Part shown: one piece after another, positions 15,702 to 27,272 of the stretch
Layout of the letters: each line of letters starts with the position of its first letter
Numbering within the stretch: the first letter of the stretch is position 1
Assembly (NCBI RefSeq): GCF_900187885.1
Contig: NZ_FYEK01000022.1
Span: 111,265-175,264, forward strand
Length of the DNA: 64,000 bases
Source: Thermoflexus hugenholtzii JAD2
GTDB taxonomy: Bacteria; Chloroflexota; Anaerolineae; Thermoflexales; Thermoflexaceae
Direction of reading: 5' to 3'
Position numbers and translations under genes: made by a program
The notes under the pieces: model-generated
Seen by the model: the letters and a program-made list of their open reading frames with translations, nothing else
Databases searched by the model: none
Told to the model about the DNA's origin: nothing

Positions 15702-17281
15702 GCGGGACGGGCGCGCTCCTCGCCTTCTTCACCGGATGGAGCCTGAGCTTTGGCCTCGGCCGCGCCCTCGCGGGGCTGCGGCGATGGCGCCCCCGGCGCC
15801 CGGATTCCCGGATCCTGCTCCTGCTGCTGGCCGCCTTCGCCCTCCGCGTCAGCGGGCTCACCGCCCAATCCCTCTGGCGGGATGAGGTCGACGCCCTGCG
15901 CTTCGGCCGCGATCTCACCGCCGAGGTCGCGGCGGCCTTCCGGGTCGGGGCAGGGGCCGGATGGACGCGGCTGGCGGAGCTCCTCGCCCGCCCCGGGTTC
16001 AACGGGCCGCTCTATTTCCTGGGGCTGTTCCAGTGGGTCCGCCTGGCGGGCGACTCCGAGTTCGCCCTCCGCTTCCCCTCCGCCGCCCTGGGGGTCCTGA
16101 GCGTCGCCCTGGGCTTCGCCCTGTTCCGCCGGCATCTGCCGCAGCCGGTCGCCCGGATGGCCGCCCTCGGGCTGGCCTTCTCCCCCTTCCTGGTCTGGTA
16201 TGGCCAGGAGGCGAAGATGTATGCCCTGCTGGTGACCCTCTTCCTGGCCGCATGGGGGGCGGTGGAGACCGCCCGCCGGGATCCCGGCGGATGGCTGGAG
16301 GCCGTCCTCTGGGTCGCCCTGGGCCTCTACAGCCACATCCTGTTCGTCCTCTTCGTGCCGGCCCTGCTCGCCTTGGGGATCCATCGGGCGGATCGAAGGT
16401 CCCTGCGCCTCCTCGTCCTGGTTCTCGGCCTGGTGCTCCTCGTCGATCTCCCCCTCCTGGCCTGGCAGGTCCCTCAAATCGTTCAGTGGGGTGGGGGCCT
16501 CCGCGCGGCCTGCGGCGAGACCGGGTTCCCCCGCGTCCCGCCGTTGCAGGGCCTGGGGATGCTGGCCTGGGGGTTCAGCGTGGGGGTGTGGGGAGGCTTC
16601 CCGGATTGGGGCTGGATCCCCCTCTCCGCCTTGGTCGCCCTGGGGCTGATGGCCGGGCGCGCGGGCGGGCGGTTCCGCGCCGCGTTGGGGATCTGGGCCC
16701 TGAGCCCGTGGGCCTTCCTCGCGTTGATCTCACTGTGTCGTCCCCTCTTCGTCGAGCGCTATCTGATCGCCGCGGCGCCGGCCTGGCTCGCCCTCGCCGC
16801 GGCGGGCTGGGCCCGGATCCCGGGGCGGCTCCCGCGCGCCATGGCCCTGGCCTGCGTCCTGACGCCGATGGCCGTCGGCCTCTGGGCCCAGACGGCGCTC
16901 CCACTGAAATCGGACTTCCGATCGGCCGCCCGGGTGGTGGCCGAGGGCTATCGCCCGGGGGATCTCATCCTCTTCCACATCGGGTATGTCCAGCATGTCT
17001 TCGATTACTACTTCCGCCGGCCCTATGAAGGCGCCTGGGCGCCGGCCACGATCTACCGGACCCCCGAGGGAACGTATGCAATGGGAGAGGCGGAGGTCGA
17101 CGCCCGGATGCGGGCCCTGATCCGGGGCCACGAGGTCGTCTGGCTGATCTACTCCGAAGCCGCCATGTGGGATGACCGCGACCTGGTCCGCCGCTGGCTG
17201 GACGCCCACGGCCAGCTCCAGGCGCGCTGGGTCTTCACCCTGGTGGAGGTGCGCCGCTACGAAGGGTTCCATCTCCCATAG
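15698..17281 (+). CDS. GT39-like (PMT/ArnT-type) membrane glycosyltransferase
   Basis: A 527-residue protein with about ten hydrophobic helices. The family signature Asp-Glu pair in the first outer loop is SLWRDEVDALRF near residue 62. SPFLVWYGQEAKMYAL near residue 165 is a second typical motif of this superfamily, whose members move a sugar from a polyprenyl-phosphate donor to an acceptor on the outer side of the membrane. The last 120 residues are a soluble tail (SDFRSAARVVAEGYRPGDLI). The start overlaps the Memo stop (ATGA). Acceptor and donor are not visible. Confidence 0.82.
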   Translation: MSGTGALLAFFTGWSLSFGLGRALAGLRRWRPRRPDSRILLLLLAAFALRVSGLTAQSLWRDEVDALRFGRDLTAEVAAAFRVGAGAGWTRLAELLARPGFNGPLYFLGLFQWVRLAGDSEFALRFPSAALGVLSVALGFALFRRHLPQPVARMAALGLAFSPFLVWYGQEAKMYALLVTLFLAAWGAVETARRDPGGWLEAVLWVALGLYSHILFVLFVPALLALGIHRADRRSLRLLVLVLGLVLLVDLPLLAWQVPQIVQWGGGLRAACGETGFPRVPPLQGLGMLAWGFSVGVWGGFPDWGWIPLSALVALGLMAGRAGGRFRAALGIWALSPWAFLALISLCRPLFVERYLIAAAPAWLALAAAGWARIPGRLPRAMALACVLTPMAVGLWAQTALPLKSDFRSAARVVAEGYRPGDLILFHIGYVQHVFDYYFRRPYEGAWAPATIYRTPEGTYAMGEAEVDARMRALIRGHEVVWLIYSEAAMWDDRDLVRRWLDAHGQLQARWVFTLVEVRRYEGFHLP

Positions 17282-17349
17282 CCTGTCGGGCGCTCAGATT
17301 TTGGATCAATAACATGATCGAAAAGATCTGATTTTCGATCAGACAGGCT
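17281..17349. repeat. Nested inverted repeats after the GT39 gene
   Basis: An outer pair GCCTGTC (17281-17287) / GACAGGC (17342-17348) encloses an inner perfect 10-bp pair TGATCGAAAA (17315-17324) / TTTTCGATCA (17332-17341) with a 7-base loop. A third, competing pairing is possible between CAGATTTT (about 17295) and AAAAGATCTG (about 17321). The structure ends where the next promoter begins. It may be a terminator or an operator. Confidence 0.6.
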
Positions 17350-17376
17350 CGACATCCTGGCGATTCGGTTTATAAT
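17349..17376 (+). promoter_or_regulatory. Promoter of the 2-oxoacid oxidoreductase operon
   Basis: -35 TCGACA (17349-17354, five of six consensus bases), a 16-base spacer and a perfect -10 TATAAT (17371-17376). The -35 touches the outer arm of the inverted repeat just upstream, so a protein or structure there could influence initiation. Confidence 0.75.
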
Positions 17377-17383
17377 GAGAGGT

Positions 17384-17631
17384 GAAGGAGGTGTTCATCT
17401 CCTCGATCTCCCATGAGCGGCGTGCGGCGCAGGGATGAGCCCAGGATTCTCCGTGGGGGCTGGATCCTCCGCCGCCCGGGGCGCTGGGGGAAGGGCGGCG
17501 GGCGATCGAGCGAGGGCCTCCTTTTATATCCCGCGCCGGTGAAGTTCCCCCTCCTCCTCCTCCCGTTTTCGGAGCCCCTTCTCCTTTCTCCTCTCCCTGC
17601 AAGAATCCCAGATCCTTCCGGGAGGCTCCCC
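17384..17631 (+). promoter_or_regulatory. Long untranslated leader of the 2-oxoacid oxidoreductase operon
   Basis: About 250 bases separate the promoter from the ferredoxin start at 17632. The frame is open from an ATG at 17413, but the translation is low-complexity and not ferredoxin-like, so I treat it as leader. It contains a hairpin CCGCCGCCC (17469-17477) / GGGCGGCGG (17493-17501) and then a long C/T tract with few G residues (17545-17599), a composition typical of Rho-loading sites. No riboswitch or T-box motif was recognised. Confidence 0.45.
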
Positions 17632-17880
17632 ATGGCGGTCAAAGGCTGGATCCAGGTGGACGAGCGGTTCTGCAAGGGCTGTGAGCTGTGCGTGCATTTC
17701 TGCCCGCAGCAGGTCCTGGGGCTGGCATCGGATCGTCTGACCCTCAAGGGCTATCACCCGGCGCAGCTCCTCGATCCGGAGCGGTGCACCGGGTGTGAGG
17801 TGTGCGCGGTGGTGTGCCCGGAGGGGGCGATCACGGTTTACCGTCAGGTTCGCCCGCGGGTGCCCGAGGCGGTGGCGTGA
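17632..17880 (+). CDS. vorD: 2-oxoacid:ferredoxin oxidoreductase delta subunit (2x[4Fe-4S] ferredoxin)
   Basis: An 82-residue bacterial-type ferredoxin with two clusters: C-x2-C-x2-C-x3-C in [12 protein letters not shown] and again in [12 protein letters not shown]. As a separate delta subunit it passes electrons from the catalytic subunits to soluble ferredoxin. Start ATG 17632 follows GGGAGG. It is first in a delta-alpha-beta-gamma operon, the order seen in branched-chain 2-oxoacid (Vor) and some 2-oxoglutarate oxidoreductases; the symbol is by operon type, not proven substrate. Confidence 0.88.
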   Translation: MAVKGWIQVDERFCKGCELCVHFCPQQVLGLASDRLTLKGYHPAQLLDPERCTGCEVCAVVCPEGAITVYRQVRPRVPEAVA

Positions 17881-17896
17881 GGATAAGGAGGCGAGC

Positions 17897-19057
17897 ATGG
17901 CGCGGGAGCTGCTGAAGGGCAACGAGGCGATGGCGGAGGCGGCCATCCGGGCCGGCGTCGAGGCGTATTTCGGGTATCCCATCACCCCACAGACCGAGCT
18001 GCTGGAGTATATGGCCCGGCGCATGCCGGAGCTGGGGCGGGTGTTCGTGCAGGCGGAGAGCGAGATCGCGGCCATCAACATGGTCTACGGCGCGGCCTGC
18101 ACCGGCGCCCGGGTGATGACCTCCTCCTCCGGTCCGGGCATCAGCTTGATGATGGAGGGCCTTTCCTACATCGCGGGCACGGAGGTGCCCTGTGTGATCA
18201 TCGACGTGATGCGCGGCGGCCCCGGCCTGGGGAACATCGCGCCCTCCCAGGGGGATTACAACCAGATTGTCCGCGGCGGCGGCCACGGGGATTACCGGGT
18301 GATCACTCTGGCCCCGGCGACGGTGCAGGAGGCCATCGACCTCACGGTCCTGGCCTTCGATTTGGCCGAGCGCTACCGCACCATCGCCGTGGTGCTGACG
18401 GATGGGAGCATCGGCCAGATGATGGAGCCCGCCGAGCTGCCGCCGATGCGCGAGCCCCCACGGACCCGCCCGGAGTGGGCGGTGACCGGCGCTCAGGGCC
18501 GCCCCCGGCGTGTCCTGACTTCCATTTACCTCGACCCCTATGAGGAGGAGAAGACCAACCGGCGTCTGCTGGAGCGCTGGCGGCAGATCCAGGCCCGGGA
18601 GGTGCGCTATCGGGAATATTACCTGGACGACGCCGAGCAGGTGGTGGTGAGCTTCGGCATCGCGGGGCGGGTGGCCCTCTCGGCGGTGCGGGCCGCCCGA
18701 GCCGAGGGCATCCGGGTGGGGCTGCTCCGTCCGCTGACCCTCAGCCCCTTCCCCTATGCGGCCATCGAGGCCCTGAGCCGTCAGGTGGAGGCCTTCTTGG
18801 TGGTGGAGATGAACGCCGGCCAGATGCTGGACGACGTCATGCTGGCGGTGGCCCGGCGCGTCCCGGTGGCCTTCTACGGGCGGATGGGCGGCGTGGTGCC
18901 GTTCCCCGAGGAGATCCTGGAGGAGATCCGCCGCCTGGTCCGGGAGCCGCCGCCCCCTGAGGCCGATCCCCGTGAGGCCTGGTTCCGCCGCATGGGGATG
19001 TGGGGGGCGGGCAACGGAAGCGGCCCATCCGGCATGCGGGAAGCGGCGAACCCCTGA
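17897..19057 (+). CDS. vorB: 2-oxoacid:ferredoxin oxidoreductase alpha subunit
   Basis: A 386-residue subunit with the pyrimidine-binding part of the thiamine-diphosphate site. [20 protein letters not shown] and [13 protein letters not shown] are the N-terminal signatures, [20 protein letters not shown] and [14 protein letters not shown] follow, and the C-terminal domain has [25 protein letters not shown] precedes the ATG at 17897, so the longer open frame upstream is not used. It forms an oxygen-sensitive heterotetramer with the neighbouring subunits and oxidises a 2-oxoacid plus CoA to an acyl-CoA. Substrate class is inferred from the operon order. Confidence 0.9.
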   Translation: MARELLKGNEAMAEAAIRAGVEAYFGYPITPQTELLEYMARRMPELGRVFVQAESEIAAINMVYGAACTGARVMTSSSGPGISLMMEGLSYIAGTEVPCVIIDVMRGGPGLGNIAPSQGDYNQIVRGGGHGDYRVITLAPATVQEAIDLTVLAFDLAERYRTIAVVLTDGSIGQMMEPAELPPMREPPRTRPEWAVTGAQGRPRRVLTSIYLDPYEEEKTNRRLLERWRQIQAREVRYREYYLDDAEQVVVSFGIAGRVALSAVRAARAEGIRVGLLRPLTLSPFPYAAIEALSRQVEAFLVVEMNAGQMLDDVMLAVARRVPVAFYGRMGGVVPFPEEILEEIRRLVREPPPPEADPREAWFRRMGMWGAGNGSGPSGMREAANP

Positions 19058-19077
19058 GGGAAGGAGGGAGATCCGAC

Positions 19078-19866
19078 ATGGTGGCGACGATCCCGCTGGA
19101 GCGGACTTACGAGAAAGTCTACGAGCGGCCGCGCGTCCTCCTCGAGGTGCACACGCATTACTGCCCGGGGTGCACCCACGGCGTGGCCCATCGCCTGATC
19201 GCCGAGGTCCTGGAGGAGATGGGCCTGCGGGAGATCACCATCGGGGTGGCTTCCGTGGGCTGCTCCGTCTTCGCCTACAACTACTTCGATGTGGATTTCG
19301 TGGAAGCCCCCCACGGCCGGGCGCCGGCGATGGCCACCGGCATCAAACGGATGCTGCCGGACCGCATCGTCTTCACCTACCAGGGGGATGGGGACCTGGC
19401 CTCCATCGGGATGGGGGAGATCATCCACACGGCGGCCCGCGGGGAGAACATCACCGTCATCTTCATCAACAACGCCAACTACGGGATGACCGGCGGGCAG
19501 ATGGCGCCGACCACCGTCCCCGGCCAGCGGACGACCACCACGCCCCAGGGTCGGGACGTGCGCCGCTCGGGCTATCCCATCCGCATGGCGGAGCTGCTGG
19601 CCGGCCTGGAGGGGCCCAGCTATGTGGTGCGTCGCAGCCTCCACGATCCGAAGAACATCCGCCTGGCGAAGAAGGCGATCCGGCTGGCCTTCGAAGCCCA
19701 GCGGCGCGGCCTCGGCTTCTCCTTCGTGGAGCTGCTCTCCACCTGCCCGACCAACTGGGGGCTCTCGCCCATCGAGGCGATGCACTGGGTGGAGGAGATG
19801 ATGATCCCGGTCTTCCCCCTGGGGGATTTCAAGGTGGCCCCTGAGCTGAAGGCCCTGCGAGTCTGA
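19078..19866 (+). CDS. vorA: 2-oxoacid:ferredoxin oxidoreductase beta subunit
   Basis: A 262-residue thiamine-diphosphate subunit. [15 protein letters not shown] and [12 protein letters not shown] form the GDG...NN cofactor motif. Cysteines in [19 protein letters not shown] and STCPTNWG are positioned to hold one 4Fe-4S cluster. It begins at the ATG at 19078 after [25 protein letters not shown] is typical of Vor/Kor-like beta subunits. It is coded directly after the alpha subunit with 20 bases between. Confidence 0.9.
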   Translation: MVATIPLERTYEKVYERPRVLLEVHTHYCPGCTHGVAHRLIAEVLEEMGLREITIGVASVGCSVFAYNYFDVDFVEAPHGRAPAMATGIKRMLPDRIVFTYQGDGDLASIGMGEIIHTAARGENITVIFINNANYGMTGGQMAPTTVPGQRTTTTPQGRDVRRSGYPIRMAELLAGLEGPSYVVRRSLHDPKNIRLAKKAIRLAFEAQRRGLGFSFVELLSTCPTNWGLSPIEAMHWVEEMMIPVFPLGDFKVAPELKALRV

Positions 19867-19914
19867 GGGTGGCGCAGGAGAGCCGATCGATCCTGAGAGA
19901 TCCGGGAGGTGCGG

Positions 19915-20475
19915 ATGCAGGTCGAGATCGTCATCGCCGGGTTCGGCGGCCAGGGTATCCTGTTCGCCGGGCAGGTGCTGGCTTACGCGGCCATGGACGC
20001 CGGCAAGGAGGTGACCTGGTTCCCCTCCTACGGGCCGGAGATGCGCGGGGGGACCGCCCACTGCACGGTGATCATCTCCGACGAGGAGATCGGATCGCCC
20101 CTGGTGCAGCATCCCCGCGCCGCCATCGTGATGAACCGACCCTCCCTGGACAAATACGAGCCGCTGGTCCGGCCGGGAGGGCTCCTGGTGGTGAACGCCT
20201 CCATGGCCGGGCGGGCGGTGGAGCGGACGGATCTGGAGGTGGTGGCGCTCCCGGCCAGCGAGATGGCGGAGGCCCTGGGGGATCGGCGGCTGGCCAACAT
20301 GGTGCTGGTGGGGGCTCTGCTCGCCCGGCTCCCGGTGCTGACGCTGGACCAGGTGGAGCAGGCGTTGCGGGAGCATATGCCGGGCCGCCATCGGCATCTC
20401 ATCGAGCAGAACATCCGGGCCCTGCGGGAAGGGGCCCGCGCCGCTCAGGAAGCCCTCGCCGTCCTCCCGCGTTAA
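19915..20475 (+). CDS. vorC: 2-oxoacid:ferredoxin oxidoreductase gamma subunit
   Basis: A 186-residue subunit with the signature IAGFGGQGILFAGQVLAYAA and PSYGPEMRGGTAHCTVIIS, which is the CoA-binding gamma domain of ferredoxin-dependent 2-oxoacid oxidoreductases. GGGAGG five bases before ATG 19915 fixes the start; GTG 19909 is inside that ribosome-binding site. This is the last gene of the operon and a hairpin follows 25 bases later. Confidence 0.9.
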   Translation: MQVEIVIAGFGGQGILFAGQVLAYAAMDAGKEVTWFPSYGPEMRGGTAHCTVIISDEEIGSPLVQHPRAAIVMNRPSLDKYEPLVRPGGLLVVNASMAGRAVERTDLEVVALPASEMAEALGDRRLANMVLVGALLARLPVLTLDQVEQALREHMPGRHRHLIEQNIRALREGARAAQEALAVLPR

Positions 20476-20500
20476 GCGGATCCCCCTTCACGCATCGGGG

Positions 20501-20529
20501 ACGGGGAGGCCCTTCTGGGGCCTCCCCGT
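20501..20529 (+). terminator. Hairpin terminator after the oxidoreductase operon
   Basis: A perfect 12-bp stem, ACGGGGAGGCCC (20501-20512) and GGGCCTCCCCGT (20518-20529), with a 5-base loop. The following T-run is weak (GGTTTCCCTGTTG), so termination may be partial or need a factor. Confidence 0.7.
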
Positions 20530-20550
20530 GCCGGGATGGTTTCCCTGTTG

Positions 20551-20581
20551 TTGATCTCTCCTCCGGCAAATGGATTAAAAT
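20551..20581 (+). promoter_or_regulatory. Candidate promoter of the stress cluster
   Basis: -10 TAAAAT (20576-20581) with a possible -35 TTGATC (20551-20556) at 19 bases. The -10 sits in a small dyad GGATT-AA-AATCC. No clear HspR-type operator (CTTGAGT-N7-ACTCAAG) was found nearby, although HspR is encoded in the same cluster. Confidence 0.4.
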
Positions 20582-20654
20582 CCCGGATTGAGCACAGGGC
20601 ATCCCTGCGCGGATCCCAGAACGAATCGAGCGTGTGGGAGACCGGAGCGGCGCG

Positions 20655-21566
20655 ATGGAGTTCAAGGACTACTATGCCATCCTCGGCGTAAGCCCGGATG
20701 CCAGTGAGGAGGAGATCAAGCGGGCCTACCGCAAGCTGGCCCGCCAATACCACCCCGATGTGAACCCGGGGGATAAGGCGGCGGAGGAGAAATTCAAGGA
20801 GATCAACGAGGCCTACGAGGTGCTCTCGGACCCCGAGAAGCGGCGCAAATACGATGAGCTCCGCCGCCAGTATGAGGCCTGGCGCCGGGCCGGCTACGAT
20901 CCCGGCCAGTTCGATTGGTCCCCCTGGGTCCAGCCCGGCGGGGTGCGGGTGGAGGTCGGGGACCTGGAGGATCTTTTCTCCGACTTCTTCGAAATGCTGT
21001 TCGGCGGGATGCCCCGGCGGACCCGGGGATGGACGGCCACGCGGCGCCGGGGGCGGGATGTGGAGCAGCCCCTCACCCTCACCCTGGAGGAGGCCTTCCG
21101 GGGGACCACCCGCATCGTCCGGACGCAGGACGGGCGGCGGCTGGAGGTTCGCATCCCGCCCGGGGTGCGCACCGGATCTCGGGTGCGGGTCCCGGGGGCC
21201 GGGGAGCCCGGCTACGGCGGCCCACCGGGGGATCTCTACTTAGTGATCGAGGTCGCCCCCCATCCCCTGTTTGAGCGCCGGGATCAGGACCTTTACGCCC
21301 CGCTGTCGGTGGATCTCTACACGGCAGTCTTAGGCGGCGAGGTCCCCTTCCGCCACCTGGACGGACGGACCCTGATGGTGCGGATCCCGCCGGAGACCCA
21401 GAACGGGGCGCTGATCCGCCTGCGTGGGGAGGGCATGCCTTCCCCGAACCGGCCGGGGGAGCGGGGCGATCTGTATCTCCGCGTCACGGTGGAGATCCCA
21501 CGGAACCTGACCCCCCGGGAGCGGGAGCTCTTCGCCGAGCTGGCCCGCATGCGCCAGGGGCGTTGA
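20655..21566 (+). CDS. J-domain co-chaperone of the DnaJ/CbpA type (no zinc fingers)
   Basis: A 303-residue protein. Residues 1-70 are a full J-domain ([20 protein letters not shown]) with the HPD motif (YHPDVNPGD) that stimulates Hsp70 ATPase. A Gly/aromatic linker follows, then the two beta-sandwich substrate-binding domains ([18 protein letters not shown] and [19 protein letters not shown]). The CxxCxGxG zinc-finger repeats of DnaJ are absent, so it is of the CbpA class. ATG 20655 opens the J-domain; no DnaK gene is in the window. The downstream genes encode two HtrA proteases and HspR, so the operon looks like a protein-quality-control unit. Confidence 0.9.
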   Translation: MEFKDYYAILGVSPDASEEEIKRAYRKLARQYHPDVNPGDKAAEEKFKEINEAYEVLSDPEKRRKYDELRRQYEAWRRAGYDPGQFDWSPWVQPGGVRVEVGDLEDLFSDFFEMLFGGMPRRTRGWTATRRRGRDVEQPLTLTLEEAFRGTTRIVRTQDGRRLEVRIPPGVRTGSRVRVPGAGEPGYGGPPGDLYLVIEVAPHPLFERRDQDLYAPLSVDLYTAVLGGEVPFRHLDGRTLMVRIPPETQNGALIRLRGEGMPSPNRPGERGDLYLRVTVEIPRNLTPRERELFAELARMRQGR

Positions 21567-21623
21567 GGGCGAGGGGTTACGCGAGTGCCTCCCCCATCCT
21601 GAAACCTGCAGAGGTGAGAACCG

Positions 21624-22796
<1,173 letters not shown>

Positions 22797-22817
22797 TCTC
22801 ATCCGGAGGGAGAAGGG

Positions 22818-24002
<1,185 letters not shown>

Positions 24003-24030
24003 GCGCTTCCGGAAGGAGGTGGAGGCGACC

Positions 24031-24384
24031 ATGGAGGTCCGGGCCTACGCGGTGGAGGTGGTCGACGAGGATGAGCCGCGCTACCGGATCGGAGCGGTGG
24101 CGGCGATGGTGCAGCTGCATCCGCAGACCATCCGGTATTACGAGTCCATCGGGCTGATCACCCCGCGCCGGCCCCGCGGCCGGACCCGCCTGTATTCCGA
24201 GCGGGATGTGGCCCGGCTGCGCCGCATCGTGGAGCTGACCCGTCTGGGGGTGAACCTGGCCGGGGTGGAGATCATCCTGCGCTTGCAGGAGCAGATCGAG
24301 GCCCTGCAGGCGGAGGTGGAGCGGCTCCGCGCCATGCTCGCCGCCTCCGTTCCACGGGATCCAGAAGAGCATCCGGGACCCTGA
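24031..24384 (+). CDS. hspR: MerR-family regulator, HspR-like
   Basis: A 117-residue DNA-binding protein. YRIGAVAAMVQLHPQTIRYY and ESIGLITPRRPRGRTRLYSE form the winged HTH of the MerR/HspR family (residues about 17-60), followed by a dimerisation helix with LQEQIEALQAEVERLRAML. HspR represses chaperone and protease operons together with DnaK. Its place after a J-protein and two HtrA genes suggests autogenous control of this cluster. ATG 24031 lies 11 bases after AAGGAGG; GTG 24019 is an alternative. Confidence 0.82.
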   Translation: MEVRAYAVEVVDEDEPRYRIGAVAAMVQLHPQTIRYYESIGLITPRRPRGRTRLYSERDVARLRRIVELTRLGVNLAGVEIILRLQEQIEALQAEVERLRAMLAASVPRDPEEHPGP

Positions 24385-24425
24385 AACCTGTCCGCTGGCA
24401 TCCTGAACCGTGAGGAGGAAGTGCC

Positions 24426-24938
24426 GTGCGCATCCTCAGCGACAACCGGCCGGTGGAGCTGGACGCCCCGCTTTCGGAGAACCTGGTGAAGGAAGAGACG
24501 CGCCGCTACGAGAACGGGCCGTATCGGTCCCTGACCCGTTATCTCTGGTTCCAAACGCGGGAGCGGCGGGCCATCCTCCGCCTGACCGACCTCGTCCGCC
24601 GGGCCGTGCGGGAAAGTGGGGTTCGGGAGGGCTTCGCTCTGGTGAGCGCCATGCACATCACCGCCGCCGTGTATGTCAACGATCACGAAGAGGGCATCAT
24701 GCAGGACATGATGGAGCTCCTGGACCGCCTGGCTCCCTTCCGGCCCGACTACCGGCATCACCGCACCGGCGAGGATAACGCCGACGCCCATCTCAAGAGC
24801 CTGCTCCTGCATCACGAGGTGATCATCCCGGTCACCGATGGGGACCTGGACCTGGGGCCTTGGCAGGAGATCTTCTACGCGGAGTTCGACGGCCAGCGCC
24901 GCAAACGGGTCCTGGTGAAGGTGGTGGGGGTGGCTTGA
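24426..24938 (+). CDS. YjbQ/UPF0047-family protein
   Basis: A 170-residue protein of the YjbQ fold. [19 protein letters not shown] and [19 protein letters not shown] are the family signatures, with conserved His residues for a metal or phosphate site. Members have weak thiamine-phosphate synthase activity, but the in vivo role is unsettled. The first about 35 residues extend beyond the usual 135-140-residue core. GAGGAGGAA precedes the GTG at 24426. It is probably the last gene of the stress operon. Confidence 0.82.
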   Translation: MRILSDNRPVELDAPLSENLVKEETRRYENGPYRSLTRYLWFQTRERRAILRLTDLVRRAVRESGVREGFALVSAMHITAAVYVNDHEEGIMQDMMELLDRLAPFRPDYRHHRTGEDNADAHLKSLLLHHEVIIPVTDGDLDLGPWQEIFYAEFDGQRRKRVLVKVVGVA

Positions 24939-24961
24939 AGCCTCCTCGGGGGAGGAAGCTG

Positions 24962-27181
24962 GTGGAGCGGTCCCCGCTCATCCCGCGCCTCCGGCTTGCA
25001 GGGCTGCTGGCCCTTTACCTGGCGCTGGCCCTCTGGCATAGCGTCGTCAATCCGCTCTTTGAGTCCTCGGACGAGAGATTCCATATCGGCGTTGTGGTCC
25101 ACCTGGTGCGGACCGGGAGCCTCCCGGTCCAGGTCCCGGGCCGGGAGACCCTCTGGCAGCAGGAGGGGAGCCAGCCGCCGCTCTACTATATGTTGCTGGC
25201 GGCCCTCACCCGCGGCCTGGGCCTCCCCCTCGATGATTTTGAGATCCTTTACCATCCGAACCCCCATGCGGCACCCGGCGATGCTTCCCGGGTCGCCAAT
25301 CGCAACCTGGCTCTCCACGGCCCGATGGAATCCTTCCCCTGGCGGGGAGCAACCCTCACCCTCCACCTCTGGCGTGCGGTTTCTGTCCTGCTAAGCGCCT
25401 TGACCGTCTTCGCCACCGTGCAGGCGATCGCCATTCTCTTTCCGGGGCATCCCTCCCTCGCCCTGGGGGCCGGCCTCCTGATCGCCCTCAACCCGATGTT
25501 TCTGTTCATCAGCGGCTCGATCAACAACGACAATCTGGTCAACGCGATGGTCGCCCTGACGTTGTGGCTCCTGGCCCTCCGCCTCCGCGGCGGCTTCGCC
25601 GTGTGGCGCGTCGTGGGGCTTGGGCTCGCCCTGGGGGCAGCGGCCCTGGCCAAGCTCAGCGGTCTCGTCCTCTGGCCGCTCACGGCGGTTTTCCTGCTGG
25701 GCATCGCCACGCGGGAGCGCCGGTGGGCCCGGGGGCTGTGGGAGATCGCTGGGGCGTTCGGCATTGCCCTCTCCCTCTGCGCATGGTGGTTCATACGTAA
25801 CATGATCCTCTATCGCGATCCCACCGGCCTCTCGGTGATGCTGGACATCGCCGGGCGGCGGTCGGCCACATGGGCGGATCTGGCGGGGGAGTTTGAGGGT
25901 TTCCGCTACTCGTTCTGGGGGGTCTTCGGCGGGATGAATGTGCTGATGCCCGCCTGGGCCTACGAGGCCCTCGACTTAGGGACAGCCCTGGCGATCCTTG
26001 GTCTGGCCCTCCGGGTCGGGTGCGCGGCCCGGGAGGCGCGCCGCGCGCGTCGCTGGGAGGAGCCGTGGGCTATCGGGTTGTGGCTGCTGGCTTATGGGAT
26101 CCTGTTGTTCGGGGCCTTCCTGCGCTGGACCTCCCAGACGATGGCCTCGCAGGGACGGTTGATGTTCCCCGCCATCGGACCCATCGCCTTGGCCCTCTGG
26201 GCGGGCTGGGAGGAGATCGCGGTGAGGATCGGCCGTGGCCACCGATGGTGGATCCCCCTCCCCGCGGCCTTCCTGGGATCCCTGGCGCTGTGGGCGCCCC
26301 TCCTGTGGATCGCCCCCGCCTATCGTCCCCCGGATTTCCCGATCCCGCGGGTTCCTCCGCAACCCCTGGAGGCCGCGTTCGGGGATGTTTTCCGTGTGTG
26401 GGGATATGATCTTCGCCCTGCTGAGCTGAGGCCCGGCGGAACGTTGGAGCTCACCCTTTATCTGGAAACGCTGCAAGCTCCGACTCGCGATTGGAGCCTC
26501 TTCGTCCATCTCGTGGATGATCTGGACATCATCCTGACGCAGGAGGATCGCTATCCCCGTCAGGGGCTGGTGCGGGCAACGGCCTTGCGGCCGGGGGAGC
26601 GCTGGGCGGAGCTGGTGCGCCTGAGGGTGCCGGATGCCGTCGTCGCCCCCGCCCGGCTTTCGTTCGTAGTGGGCTTTTATGACCGACGCACGTGGGAGCG
26701 TCTGCCCGCCCGGGGCCCCAACGGCGTCCCATTGGGGGATCATGTTCGGTTTGGAGACTTGGTCCTCCGGCCTCGGCCCGGGGAGTATCCGAATCCGGTC
26801 TCCTATCGGTTCGGCGGGCGGATCGAGCTGGTGGGATTCGAGATCGCCCCCCGGCGGGTGCGGCCCGGAGAGTCTCTGCGGCTTGTTCTCTACTGGCAGG
26901 CCCTTGGCCCCGTGGAGCAGGACTACACGGTCTTCACCCACATTCTGGAGCCTCCACAAACCCTCTGGGGACAGGAGGACCGCCCGCCGGATCCGCCGAC
27001 CTCCCGATGGCAGGTAGGGGTCGTGTATCGGGAATCTTACACCCTGCGGGTGAAGCCCGAGACGCCTCCGGGTTTCTATGAGATCGAGGTTGGCCTCTAC
27101 CGCCCCGAGACCGGCGAGCGACTGCGCCTCCCTGACGGCCGTGACTTCGTGCTCCTCAGCCGCATCCGAGTGGAGCCTTGA
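24962..27181 (+). CDS. GT39-like membrane glycosyltransferase with two C-terminal beta-sandwich repeats
   Basis: A 739-residue protein. The N-terminal 450 residues hold about ten membrane helices with the outer-loop motif PLFESSDERFHIG typical of polyprenyl-phosphate-dependent transferases. The soluble C-terminus contains two related domains: one starts WGYDLRPAELRPGGTLELTL, the other VGFEIAPRRVRPGESLRLVL. Each is followed by a VFxH motif (SLFVHLVDD; TVFTHILEP), implying an internal duplication. They probably face the outside. GGGGAGGAAG just before GTG 24962 defines the start; TTG 24935 overlaps the previous stop and is less likely. The next gene encodes a similar protein with one such domain. 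Confidence 0.82.
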   Translation: MERSPLIPRLRLAGLLALYLALALWHSVVNPLFESSDERFHIGVVVHLVRTGSLPVQVPGRETLWQQEGSQPPLYYMLLAALTRGLGLPLDDFEILYHPNPHAAPGDASRVANRNLALHGPMESFPWRGATLTLHLWRAVSVLLSALTVFATVQAIAILFPGHPSLALGAGLLIALNPMFLFISGSINNDNLVNAMVALTLWLLALRLRGGFAVWRVVGLGLALGAAALAKLSGLVLWPLTAVFLLGIATRERRWARGLWEIAGAFGIALSLCAWWFIRNMILYRDPTGLSVMLDIAGRRSATWADLAGEFEGFRYSFWGVFGGMNVLMPAWAYEALDLGTALAILGLALRVGCAAREARRARRWEEPWAIGLWLLAYGILLFGAFLRWTSQTMASQGRLMFPAIGPIALALWAGWEEIAVRIGRGHRWWIPLPAAFLGSLALWAPLLWIAPAYRPPDFPIPRVPPQPLEAAFGDVFRVWGYDLRPAELRPGGTLELTLYLETLQAPTRDWSLFVHLVDDLDIILTQEDRYPRQGLVRATALRPGERWAELVRLRVPDAVVAPARLSFVVGFYDRRTWERLPARGPNGVPLGDHVRFGDLVLRPRPGEYPNPVSYRFGGRIELVGFEIAPRRVRPGESLRLVLYWQALGPVEQDYTVFTHILEPPQTLWGQEDRPPDPPTSRWQVGVVYRESYTLRVKPETPPGFYEIEVGLYRPETGERLRLPDGRDFVLLSRIRVEP

Positions 27182-27272
27182 GGAAGACCCCTGGCAGCCA
27201 TGCTGGCGAGATCCCTATGCTTGAATCAAACATTCCGGGGTCGGCATCCTGGCTGAAGGAGGGTCAGGGAGC

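Noticed and set aside
17413..17631. N-terminal extension of the ferredoxin subunit
   Set aside because: The frame is open but its translation is low-complexity and unlike ferredoxins, and a good ribosome-binding site precedes the internal ATG at 17632.
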